Part shown: in pieces, positions 7,797-15,540 of the stretch
Numbering within the stretch: the stretch's first letter is position 1
Layout of the letters: each line of letters begins with the position of its first letter
Source: an uncultured Bacteroidota bacterium
GTDB taxonomy: Bacteria > Bacteroidota > Bacteroidia > NS11-12g > UBA955
Direction of reading: 5' to 3'
Assembly: GCA_903879775.1 (NCBI GenBank)
Contig: CAIRMY010000158.1
Coordinates: 1 to 20,507 of the forward strand
Length of the DNA: 20,507 bases
Notes under the pieces: model-generated
Seen by the model: the letters and a program-made list of their open reading frames with translations, nothing else
Told to the model about the DNA's origin: nothing
The model's database searches: none
Program-made: the position numbers and the translations under genes

Positions 7797-8692
7797 GCTT
7801 TCTGCAATTTAGAAGCAACGTAACTGTACAAATTAAAATTATTTTGATTCCTTAATGTTTCAATCTCATTTTTGAGAGTTTGGATATGAATTCCTTGCAT
7901 GCGATTTTTTTGAATAAGGGTATAGGCTTTTTCGGCGTATAGGTAATTCATCCTTTGGTTTCCCTTGTTGTATTGTGTATGCTTATCAATGGCATCGGAT
8001 AATTCAACAATTCCATTCTCGGAAACTGCATTCGTTAGTAAAACTGGTGTTTCCCAATCTATGGTTGATCGTGAATGCGCCAATTTTTTCAAATGGCTAG
8101 CAAATGCCGCTGCGCCATTTCTATCACATTTATTCACCACAAAAATGTTGGCAATTTCCATAATGCCACTTTTGAGTGTTTGAATTTCATCTCCACTTTC
8201 GGGTACGGAAACGACAATGGTTGTATCGGCTAGTCCTGCAATTTCCACTTCACTTTGTCCAACACCAACCGTTTCAATGATAATTTTATCAAATTTAGCG
8301 TGTTTCAGCACATCAACCACTTCAATGATACTTCCACTTAAACCACCCAGCGAACCTCTGGATGAGAGGCTGCGAATGAAAATATTGGGCATGAGAAAAA
8401 GTGCTTGCATCCTGAGTCTATCACCAAGTAAAGATCCGAAATTGAAAACCGAGGAAGGATCAACGGCAACGATGGCAATTCTTAAGTTTTGAGCACTCCA
8501 ATATTTTGCCAGGGCATTCACCAAACTGCTTTTACCTGCTCCAGGAGGGCCGGTAATTCCAATGACATCGGCATTGCCATTGAGTTGCATCAATAAATTT
8601 TGGGCTTGTGGATGATTGTTCTCAACCCAAGAAATTGCTCTCGCAATGGCTTTTTCATTGCCTTGGGCAATTAATTCGGGGGTTGGTATCAT
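7793..8692 (-). CDS. meaB: MeaB/ArgK-type P-loop GTPase (methylmalonyl-CoA mutase-associated)
   Basis: G3E-family GTPase that protects and reloads the adenosylcobalamin enzyme methylmalonyl-CoA mutase or a related acyl-CoA mutase. In this 299-residue reading, Walker A GPPGAGKSS is at 48-56, VAVDPSS at 75-81, GDRLRMQ at 90-96, ETVGVGQSEVEI at 140-151 and the base-specificity motif NKCD at 187-190. I chose ATG 8692 because it puts the MIPTPELIAQGNEKAIARAIS family-like N-terminus first and leaves a 22-base gap to tsaD. A start at 8797 would overlap tsaD and add a non-homologous Lys-rich leader; a GTG at 8698 is also possible. The segment after VDPSS reads VFNFGSLLGDR instead of the commoner PF-GGAILGDR. 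No mutase or cobalamin gene is in the window. Probably co-transcribed with tsaD. Confidence 0.92.
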   Translation of the reverse strand: MIPTPELIAQGNEKAIARAISWVENNHPQAQNLLMQLNGNADVIGITGPPGAGKSSLVNALAKYWSAQNLRIAIVAVDPSSVFNFGSLLGDRLRMQALFLMPNIFIRSLSSRGSLGGLSGSIIEVVDVLKHAKFDKIIIETVGVGQSEVEIAGLADTTIVVSVPESGDEIQTLKSGIMEIANIFVVNKCDRNGAAAFASHLKKLAHSRSTIDWETPVLLTNAVSENGIVELSDAIDKHTQYNKGNQRMNYLYAEKAYTLIQKNRMQGIHIQTLKNEIETLRNQNNFNLYSYVASKLQKA

Positions 8693-8714
8693 GCTCACTT
8701 TACAAAGATAGTAT

Positions 8715-9722
8715 TTAAGCTTTGCTTTTTGAAAATGGCAAAGTTGAAATATCAATAAATTGATTCTTTTCCAATAAATACGAACCCGCTTTTGCAATCA
8801 TACCCGCATTGTCGGTACAGTATTGGAAGTCAGGGATATAACATTCCTTTTCGTGTGTTTTCCCTATTTCAACCATGGCATTGCGCAGGACTGAATTCGC
8901 AGAAACTCCACCTACCAATCCAATTGATTTAGGATTCAAGTTTTTAAGGGCTTTTTTCACTCTTTTTGTGAGCATGTTAACCAGCGCATTTTCGTATGAA
9001 GCGCAAATGTTTTCTAAATTGTTTTTTGCAAAATCAGGATTTTCCTTGCTATTGTCCCTCAGAAAATAAAGCAATGATGTTTTAATTCCTGAGAAGCTAA
9101 ATTGGTATTCTGGCAATGAACTATCGGGGAATTTATAGGTGTTTGGATCTCCAGATTGTGCCAACTTTGATATTTGAGGCCCCCCGGGGTATCCAAGTCC
9201 CAAAAGCTTCCCTGCCTTATCAAAAGCCTCTCCAACGGCATCATCAATTGTAGAACCAATGATTTCCATTTCCATGTGATCTTTCACCCAAATGAGCTGG
9301 GTATGACCGCCACTCACCAGCAAACACAACATTGGAAACTGAACTTGATGTTCAATATAAAGTGCCGCAACGTGCGCTTGTAAATGATTCACACCAATCA
9401 GTGGGATGTTGAGCGACATCGACAATGCTTTCGCGGTGTTGAGACCCACCATGAGCGATCCCATCAATCCTGGTCCTTGCGTCACAGCAACAGCGGTTAA
9501 ATCTGGTAATGAAATATTTGCATTTTTGAGGGCCACATCAATCACAGGAATGATGCTACTTTGATGGGCTCTTGAGGCTAATTCAGGCACAACGCCACCA
9601 TAAATTTCGTGAACTTTTTGGGTTGAAGTAATATTTGATACAATCTTACCGTTTTGTAATACGGCTGCTGCTGTATCGTCGCAACTACTTTCTATGCCCA
9701 ATATAGTGGAAGCCTGTTTCAT
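8715..9722 (-). CDS. tsaD: tRNA N6-adenosine threonylcarbamoyltransferase TsaD
   Basis: Kae1/YgjD-family protein that transfers the threonylcarbamoyl group to A37 of ANN-decoding tRNAs, working with TsaB and TsaE in the cytoplasm. At 335 residues it has the normal length. Landmarks in order: LGIESSCDDTAAAV (8-21), YGGVVPELASRAH (41-53), the metal-binding pair in NHLQAH (His113, His117), LLVSGGHTQL (134-143), GLGYPGGP (175-182), FSFSGIKTS, GGVSANSVLR and the C-terminal CTDNAGMIA motif that supplies the last metal ligand. All catalytic motifs are intact, so it should be functional. The gene is divergent from the TamB-like gene with 42 bases between start codons. tsaB, tsaC and tsaE are not in this window. 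Confidence 0.97.
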   Translation of the reverse strand: MKQASTILGIESSCDDTAAAVLQNGKIVSNITSTQKVHEIYGGVVPELASRAHQSSIIPVIDVALKNANISLPDLTAVAVTQGPGLMGSLMVGLNTAKALSMSLNIPLIGVNHLQAHVAALYIEHQVQFPMLCLLVSGGHTQLIWVKDHMEMEIIGSTIDDAVGEAFDKAGKLLGLGYPGGPQISKLAQSGDPNTYKFPDSSLPEYQFSFSGIKTSLLYFLRDNSKENPDFAKNNLENICASYENALVNMLTKRVKKALKNLNPKSIGLVGGVSANSVLRNAMVEIGKTHEKECYIPDFQYCTDNAGMIAKAGSYLLEKNQFIDISTLPFSKSKA

Positions 9723-9749
9723 TGTGGATTCAATCCGGAAGTTTAAAAT

Positions 9750-9757
9750 TAAATTTG
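9750..9757 (+). promoter_or_regulatory. TAnnTTTG -7 box upstream of the TamB-like gene
   Basis: TAAATTTG is a perfect match to the Bacteroidota -7 element and ends 7 bases before the TTG start at 9765. It lies in the 42-base divergent gap with tsaD. No convincing -33 TTTG at the usual spacing is present; the nearest TTG is at 9722-9724, 25 bases upstream of the box. Transcription from it would leave at most a few bases of leader. Confidence 0.45.
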
Positions 9758-9764
9758 GTTTTTC

Positions 9765-12700
9765 TTGAAAAAACGCGGTTCAAAATTACGGAAGATATTG
9801 CTCAGAACGCTACTCATACTCGTTTTCTTTTCGAGTGTAGTGGCCGTGCTTACCCGTAATAAATATGTCCAAACCCGCATTGCTCAATACTTAACTTCTT
9901 ATCTATCAAGCGAATTAAAGGCTAAAGTATCGATTAAAGCCGTTGAAATTGATTTTTTAAGAAATTTCCATTTAGAGGATTTTCTGATTGAAGACCGGCA
10001 TGGAGATACTGTATTTTTCGCGTCGACCTTTAATTTTAGAATTGCTCATTTTTCGTATAGGAAACAGAAAATCAAAATTCATGCCATTGAATTGAATAAA
10101 CTGATAATCCACATTGGCGATTATGCTGGGGAAAAGGGTATGAATTTCGACTTTATTTCCGACTATTTTGCTTCGCCAACGCCGGCTAAAGAATCGAAAC
10201 CGTGGTTTTTTGAAGGGCGCGATATTAAAATTAGGAATGCAGAGTTTCTTCAGTTTTACTATAAAAATGGTCCAATTAAAAACATCCCCAATGTGTATAA
10301 CAATGATTATCTCATGATTCGGGATATTGATATTGATATTCCACGATGGACCATGGATGATATTCATGGAAATAGATTCAAAATTGAAAAACTTAAAGCA
10401 AAAGAGCGTAGTGGATTAGAAGTTGTTGAATTGGTGGCCGATTGTGAAATCAATGGCAAGCACATTCTACTCGATCACATGAAATTGAGAACCCCAAATT
10501 GTATAATTGGACCGCGGTTCGAAATGATTAACAAAAACGATAGCGCGTACGAGAAGCCTTTCGATGATGTGATTTACGCTTTAACCCTGAAAAATTCAAA
10601 ATTGTGCATGCATGATTTTAGAATGTTTAGTGATTGGCTTGCGAACCGAACTTTTTGTTTTGATGTGAATGCAGATTTCCGTGGCCCTTTATCGAACCTG
10701 AAAGCAAACTATTTTCATGCTGTTTCTGGCAATGGTACCAATTTAAAGTTGAAATATGGATTGATTGGTTTGCCCAATGTCCCTCAGCTTTTAAATACGT
10801 TTGATTTTGAACATTCTGTGATTGCAATGAGCGACCTTCAGGAAATTATGCCTGAGCTCAATTTGCCCAAAACAGTGGTAGAGATTGGCTTGGTAAATTT
10901 GAATGGCCAATTGGATGTGCCTATGGGATCTTTGAGTTGGAATGGAGATGTTAAAACCGACATGGGTCATATGAATGGCATGATGGAATTGAATTACATC
11001 AATGAACAATTACCACTTCAATATATGATGAATGTGAACGTCGATTCGGTGAATTGGCTTCATTTTTTACCACAAGCTTCTTTTCTTGGTAAGGCAAACA
11101 TGGGAGTTTATTTAAAGGGAAGTGGGTTTGATGAGCATGCGAGCCTTGAATACGACATTAACACTTCTTCCTATACCTTAAACAAGAGAAAATTTATAAA
11201 AGCCTCTATTGATGGAACGCTAGACAATGGAAAACTCAATGGTTTTTTCAATTCTGAAGACCCATCGGCGCTATTAAGTGCCACAATTGAAGCTGAAAAT
11301 ATTTTTAATAATCAAGTTTCAAATATTCAAATGAAGGTTCAAAACTTGGACTTTGAAAAATTGGGTTTTGATTCAGTGCATACTGCATTTAAAGGTAACA
11401 TTGATGTTGCTTCTAGTGGAAATGATTTGAATACGATTTTGGGAGATGTGACCTTTAAAAATTGTGTGTTTAATAGAGAAGACGAAGAATTTGTATTGCC
11501 GTTGCAAGTGATTCGGAGGGATATTCCTGAGTTGGTTTCTTTTTCGGGCAACTGGATTGATGGAAACATCAAAGGAAATTGGAAATTGGCGAAAACTGGA
11601 CTGTGGTTTGAACATATTTTGCACGAAATGTTGCCAGCGCGATTTTCAAAACCTACGGAAATATCTACCGATTCTGTGCATTTCGATTTGTTTCTGCTGC
11701 AAACGGTTTGGCTCGATGCCTTAATTGCTCCAGGATTAAGATTGGGTCCTGTTTCATTGAGAGGATATTATCACGGTGCTTCAAACAAGTATTTGTTGGA
11801 TATGGGTCCTTTTTCGATTGAATACGGTTTGTTTTATGGTGAGAAATCTAAAATTAGCATACGCAAAGACATTTCGGTTGGTTTGCCAACCCAAATTACA
11901 TTCAACACCAATAATGCAAGATTTGACAAAACTTTGTACGACAAGGTGAACTTATATTGGGCTTGTGGAAGTGATATTTACATGTTGAACACAGAAATTC
12001 ATGAAATCGAGAATAAATATTCGTTAAAAATGAATGGAGCTGGCCAGGTGTTTAAAGATATCGCCGATTTTCATTTCAATACCACTGAAATGAAAATTTT
12101 CAAGAATAAATGGATGCTTGAGAAATCTGCGCAAATCGAGTTTTTGAAAGATAAAACGAAGATTACAAATTTTTACTTATCAGACAATGAACATTACTTA
12201 GAAGTGAATGGCGATATTTCTGGTTCGAAATTTGATACTGTTCGGATAGGTTTTAGCAATATTTCACCAAGTATTTTAGCTCCGTTTTTTCCAAAAGGAG
12301 TTTTAGATAGTGTTGATTTTAGAGGAAATGGTGATGTAAAGATTTGTGCTGTTTTGAAGAATCCAAAGCTTTTGGGTGATTTAAGCGTGAACAAACTTAA
12401 ATACAATGGATTTCTATACGGTGATATGGATGTTGCGTTAAAGGAAACCGAAAAAATTGGACATCTTCAACTGAATAGTTTGTTCAGGTCTGGACCACTA
12501 AAAGGGCTTGCAATAAATGGCGGACTTCAGTTAACTCAGGCCGATAATTTAGAAATGGATCTTTATGGCGAATTGCCTAGGAAAACATCCCTCAAAATTT
12601 TAGATCCTTTTTTAAAGGGTATTTTGGATTTTAAAGATGGTACAATAAGAGGTAATTTTCATGTATTTGGCACCACCGATCAGCCCAAAGCAGAAGGGTT

Positions 12701-14207
12701 ACTTTCGATTGAACAAGCCAAAGTAAAAGTAGACTATTTGGCAACAGAATATACCTTCGCCGGCAATATAAAAGTGACTGAAAAAGGATTGTTCTCGGTT
12801 AGACCAATTAAAGTTTTCGACGATTCAAAGAAGAATTTTGCATGGATGAAACTAGCGTTTACATATAAAAACTTTAGTGAGTTTTCTTTGGATGTGCAAT
12901 TTGATAGCCTCAAGAATTTTAAGGTTTTACAAACCACGGAAAAAGAGAATAGTTTGTTTTATGGTACCGCTTGGGCCGATGGAAATTGTAGAATTTATGG
13001 TCCAATTAATAAAATCAACATGGACATTAACTTAAAGCCCAGAAAAAACTCTGTTTTGGCAATTCAATACCTATCAGCAAATGAAAACAAAATCTATGGT
13101 AGCATTACTTTCAGAAATCATTTAGGTAAAATTCAAAATAAAGGAATCGTAAAAAAAGAAGCTCCAAGCAGTTTGGGTAAAATTGTAATGAATATCAATG
13201 CCACAACAGATGCCGAGGTTCAGTTTATCATCGATAAAAAACTTGGCGATATAATTAAAGGGCGTGGGAATGGTCAACTGAGAATGGTTTACGACATTGA
13301 TGGGAAGTTTTATTTATTTGGTGCCTATTCTGTTGATCAAGGGGAATATGCTTTTTCTCTTCCAGGGATAAATTTACTGAAAAAAATATCTTTAGATAAA
13401 GGTGGCAGCATTGTTTGGGATGGCGATCCTTTTAATGCAGTTGTAGATTTAGTAGGCAGGGTTGAAAAGAAAATTTCACCCTCTACATTAATGATTACGT
13501 CTTCGAGCGCTTCCAATTCATATCCTGCAACTAAAATTATTAGTATCTTAAACTTAAAAGGCAATTTATTTAGTCCTCAAATTGGTTTTGATATCCAAGC
13601 GCCTGAGTTGGTTACAACATCTGGAACCGCTGCAACTGAAGTGAATGCAATTATTCAAAGAATAAGAACCGACAAAGATGAAACCATGCGCCAAGCGGTT
13701 GCGCTGTTGCTATTTGGTAATTTTATACCACCGTCTTTCTCCAATAGTGGGGCCTCAGCAGCAAGTAATTTTAGCGGGACAGGATTTGCAGGAAATAGTG
13801 TGTCTACAATTGCGAGTTCGGTTGTAAATGATTTGTTTTCTAAGTATGGAATTCCAACGAGAATTCAAGTAAATATTGATGATGTTCGGAGTTCTACAGG
13901 AACCAGCAATACCAAGCTTTTTGTGAACAGTGAATGGTTTTTGTCGGACCGTTTAAGGCTCGACTTAAATTATGATCCAACCGTTGCGGTTTTAGTGAAC
14001 AGCATGGCGGTGCCAATCAACTTCAACTTGGAGTATAAAACTTCCGATGAAAATTGGCGCTTAAAAGCCTTCTCTAGGAGTAGTAATTTGTTGTTGAGCA
14101 ATGGGTTGACCAATGGTGTTTCAGGGAATACTTTGGGGGCAGGAATGCTTTATCGTCGCGAATTTGAAACCTTCAGACGAAAGAAACCTAAAGTTAATCA
14201 AAAATAA
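9765..14207 (+). CDS. TamB-like translocation/assembly module protein (DUF490 family)
   Basis: A 1480-residue protein anchored by an N-terminal helix (residues about 11-28, after the basic KKRGSKLRK) and otherwise periplasmic. TamB-type proteins form long beta-taco bridges between the membranes and act in outer-membrane protein assembly or phospholipid transport. The body is a long repetitive beta-rich region. From about residue 1160 the C-terminal DUF490 domain is recognisable (GQLRMVYDIDGKFYLFGAY, GGSIVWDGDPFNAVVDL, RQAVALLLFGNF). It ends in a barrel-like GAGMLYRREFETF. The length fits Bacteroidota members, which are longer than the enterobacterial protein. The start is TTG 9765: an in-frame TAA at 9750-9752 blocks upstream starts, and the next in-frame ATG is about 125 residues in, beyond the membrane anchor. 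A TamA/BamA partner is not in the window. Confidence 0.93.
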   Translation: MKKRGSKLRKILLRTLLILVFFSSVVAVLTRNKYVQTRIAQYLTSYLSSELKAKVSIKAVEIDFLRNFHLEDFLIEDRHGDTVFFASTFNFRIAHFSYRKQKIKIHAIELNKLIIHIGDYAGEKGMNFDFISDYFASPTPAKESKPWFFEGRDIKIRNAEFLQFYYKNGPIKNIPNVYNNDYLMIRDIDIDIPRWTMDDIHGNRFKIEKLKAKERSGLEVVELVADCEINGKHILLDHMKLRTPNCIIGPRFEMINKNDSAYEKPFDDVIYALTLKNSKLCMHDFRMFSDWLANRTFCFDVNADFRGPLSNLKANYFHAVSGNGTNLKLKYGLIGLPNVPQLLNTFDFEHSVIAMSDLQEIMPELNLPKTVVEIGLVNLNGQLDVPMGSLSWNGDVKTDMGHMNGMMELNYINEQLPLQYMMNVNVDSVNWLHFLPQASFLGKANMGVYLKGSGFDEHASLEYDINTSSYTLNKRKFIKASIDGTLDNGKLNGFFNSEDPSALLSATIEAENIFNNQVSNIQMKVQNLDFEKLGFDSVHTAFKGNIDVASSGNDLNTILGDVTFKNCVFNREDEEFVLPLQVIRRDIPELVSFSGNWIDGNIKGNWKLAKTGLWFEHILHEMLPARFSKPTEISTDSVHFDLFLLQTVWLDALIAPGLRLGPVSLRGYYHGASNKYLLDMGPFSIEYGLFYGEKSKISIRKDISVGLPTQITFNTNNARFDKTLYDKVNLYWACGSDIYMLNTEIHEIENKYSLKMNGAGQVFKDIADFHFNTTEMKIFKNKWMLEKSAQIEFLKDKTKITNFYLSDNEHYLEVNGDISGSKFDTVRIGFSNISPSILAPFFPKGVLDSVDFRGNGDVKICAVLKNPKLLGDLSVNKLKYNGFLYGDMDVALKETEKIGHLQLNSLFRSGPLKGLAINGGLQLTQADNLEMDLYGELPRKTSLKILDPFLKGILDFKDGTIRGNFHVFGTTDQPKAEGLLSIEQAKVKVDYLATEYTFAGNIKVTEKGLFSVRPIKVFDDSKKNFAWMKLAFTYKNFSEFSLDVQFDSLKNFKVLQTTEKENSLFYGTAWADGNCRIYGPINKINMDINLKPRKNSVLAIQYLSANENKIYGSITFRNHLGKIQNKGIVKKEAPSSLGKIVMNINATTDAEVQFIIDKKLGDIIKGRGNGQLRMVYDIDGKFYLFGAYSVDQGEYAFSLPGINLLKKISLDKGGSIVWDGDPFNAVVDLVGRVEKKISPSTLMITSSSASNSYPATKIISILNLKGNLFSPQIGFDIQAPELVTTSGTAATEVNAIIQRIRTDKDETMRQAVALLLFGNFIPPSFSNSGASAASNFSGTGFAGNSVSTIASSVVNDLFSKYGIPTRIQVNIDDVRSSTGTSNTKLFVNSEWFLSDRLRLDLNYDPTVAVLVNSMAVPINFNLEYKTSDENWRLKAFSRSSNLLLSNGLTNGVSGNTLGAGMLYRREFETFRRKKPKVNQK

Positions 14208-14230
14208 ACGATTGTATAGTGTTGCTAAAG

Positions 14231-14238
14231 TAAATTTG
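14231..14238 (+). promoter_or_regulatory. TAnnTTTG -7 box upstream of the permease gene
   Basis: TAAATTTG matches the Bacteroidota -7 element exactly and ends 4 bases before the ATG at 14243, inside the 35-base gap after the TamB-like gene. A TTG at 14213-14215 is the only nearby -33 candidate, but its 15-base spacing is short. If the box is used, the transcript would start at or next to the start codon. Confidence 0.4.
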
Positions 14239-14242
14239 GAAA

Positions 14243-15511
14243 ATGTCAATTAGAATTCCCCTTTATGAGTCGTTCAAAATGTCAGGCTCTGCGATCAAAC
14301 AAAATAAACTGAGGAGTTTATTGTCGGTCTTGGGAATTACCATTGGAATTTTTTGTATTATTTCGGTTTATGCTTTGGTGCATTCTCTTGAAAAAAGTTT
14401 GAATAACCAGTTTTCAAAGTTTGGATCTGATGTGTTGTTTGTGCAAAAATGGCCGTGGGATGATTTTGGCAGCAATTACCCGTGGTGGAGATATTTGAAA
14501 AGGCCGGTTACAAAACCCGAAGAAGCCGATTTTATTACCAGTCGAATATCCCCCAATAAAGTAAAAGCGGTGGCCTATGCATACTACCATTCTACCGATG
14601 TAAAGTCGAATAAACAAGCACTTAAAAACATCAATGTAAAGTGTATAACCTACGAGTTTAACCAAATTCAGGAGGTGAATATTTCTGAAGGACGTTATTT
14701 TACCATCGATGAAGCAAATTCAGCTCAACCGGTGGCCATTATTGGGAGCAATGTAGCAGAGTCTCTTTTTGAGGGACGCTCGGCTGTAGGACAACAAATT
14801 AGGGTAGGGACTGGAATATGTACTGTTATTGGAGTATGCGCTGTTGAAGGCGAAAGTTTAATTAACAACAGTGCCGATAATGTTGTGCTGGTGAATGCAA
14901 AATGGGCTTTAGGATATTTTACGTATCGGAAAAGCGAAGATGCTCAAATTATGCTTAGGGCTGCAGATGGCGTGATGCTAGATGATTTAAAAGTCGAAAT
15001 TTCAGGTATTATGCGGGCTTACCGGAAAATAAAACCTGGCGCAGAAGATGATTTTGCTGTCAATAAAATGTCGATGATTACCGATGCCATTTCTGGCTTG
15101 TTCGGTCAAATAAAAAAAATCGGATTAATCATAGGAGCGTTTGCAATGTTAGTTGGATGCTTTGGTGTTGCCAACATTATGTTTGTTTCGGTTAAAGAAA
15201 GAACCCAAGAAATTGGGATTCAAAAGGCTTTGGGTGCAAAAAAATGGTTTATCCAGGTGCAGTTTTTATTTGAGAGTATCTGGCTGTGCTTGGCGGGCGG
15301 TTTTATTGGGATGTTTTTGGTATGGGTTGTTTTATTAGGGCTCAATACTGCTGTTGCCTCATCATTGGGCGCAGGGGCTTCGCTAACATTGGGCTCTGAG
15401 GATGCCCTTATTGGAATTGGTACATCGGTGTTTGTTGGAATCGTTTCAGGGTTAATACCGGCAATTTCGGCATCCAATCTAGATCCTGTAATTGCAATTC
15501 GGGCTAAGTAA
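14243..15511 (+). CDS. ABC transporter permease, MacB/FtsX-type
   Basis: Inner-membrane permease of the type VII ABC (mechanotransmission) family, 422 residues, the normal length. The first transmembrane helix is at about 23-46 (LRSLLSVLGITIGIFCIISV). A large periplasmic MacB-PCD domain spans about 50-285. Three further helices follow at about 292-316, 343-372 and 388-412. The conserved cytoplasmic loop ERTQEIGIQKALGAKK after helix 2 is the FtsX-domain contact to the ATPase. The C-terminus SASNLDPVIAIRAK fits the family. No ATPase or membrane-fusion partner is adjacent, so the ATPase must be encoded elsewhere. Substrate is unknown; relatives export macrolides, lipopeptides or lipoproteins, or gate cell-wall hydrolases. 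The gap to the TonB receptor gene is only 29 bases, so they may share a transcript. Confidence 0.93.
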   Translation: MSIRIPLYESFKMSGSAIKQNKLRSLLSVLGITIGIFCIISVYALVHSLEKSLNNQFSKFGSDVLFVQKWPWDDFGSNYPWWRYLKRPVTKPEEADFITSRISPNKVKAVAYAYYHSTDVKSNKQALKNINVKCITYEFNQIQEVNISEGRYFTIDEANSAQPVAIIGSNVAESLFEGRSAVGQQIRVGTGICTVIGVCAVEGESLINNSADNVVLVNAKWALGYFTYRKSEDAQIMLRAADGVMLDDLKVEISGIMRAYRKIKPGAEDDFAVNKMSMITDAISGLFGQIKKIGLIIGAFAMLVGCFGVANIMFVSVKERTQEIGIQKALGAKKWFIQVQFLFESIWLCLAGGFIGMFLVWVVLLGLNTAVASSLGAGASLTLGSEDALIGIGTSVFVGIVSGLIPAISASNLDPVIAIRAK

Positions 15512-15540
15512 GATTAGAATTTATTAAGAGAAAAATTAGA

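Noticed and set aside
8693..8797. Longer start for the MeaB-type GTPase at 8797
   Set aside because: It would overlap tsaD by 83 bases and add 35 Lys/Leu-rich residues unlike the family; the ATG at 8692 fits the family N-terminus and a short gap.
9972..10367. Minus-strand open frame of 131 codons inside the TamB-like gene
   Set aside because: Antisense shadow of a long coding frame; Ile/Asn/Phe-rich with no signal or domain.
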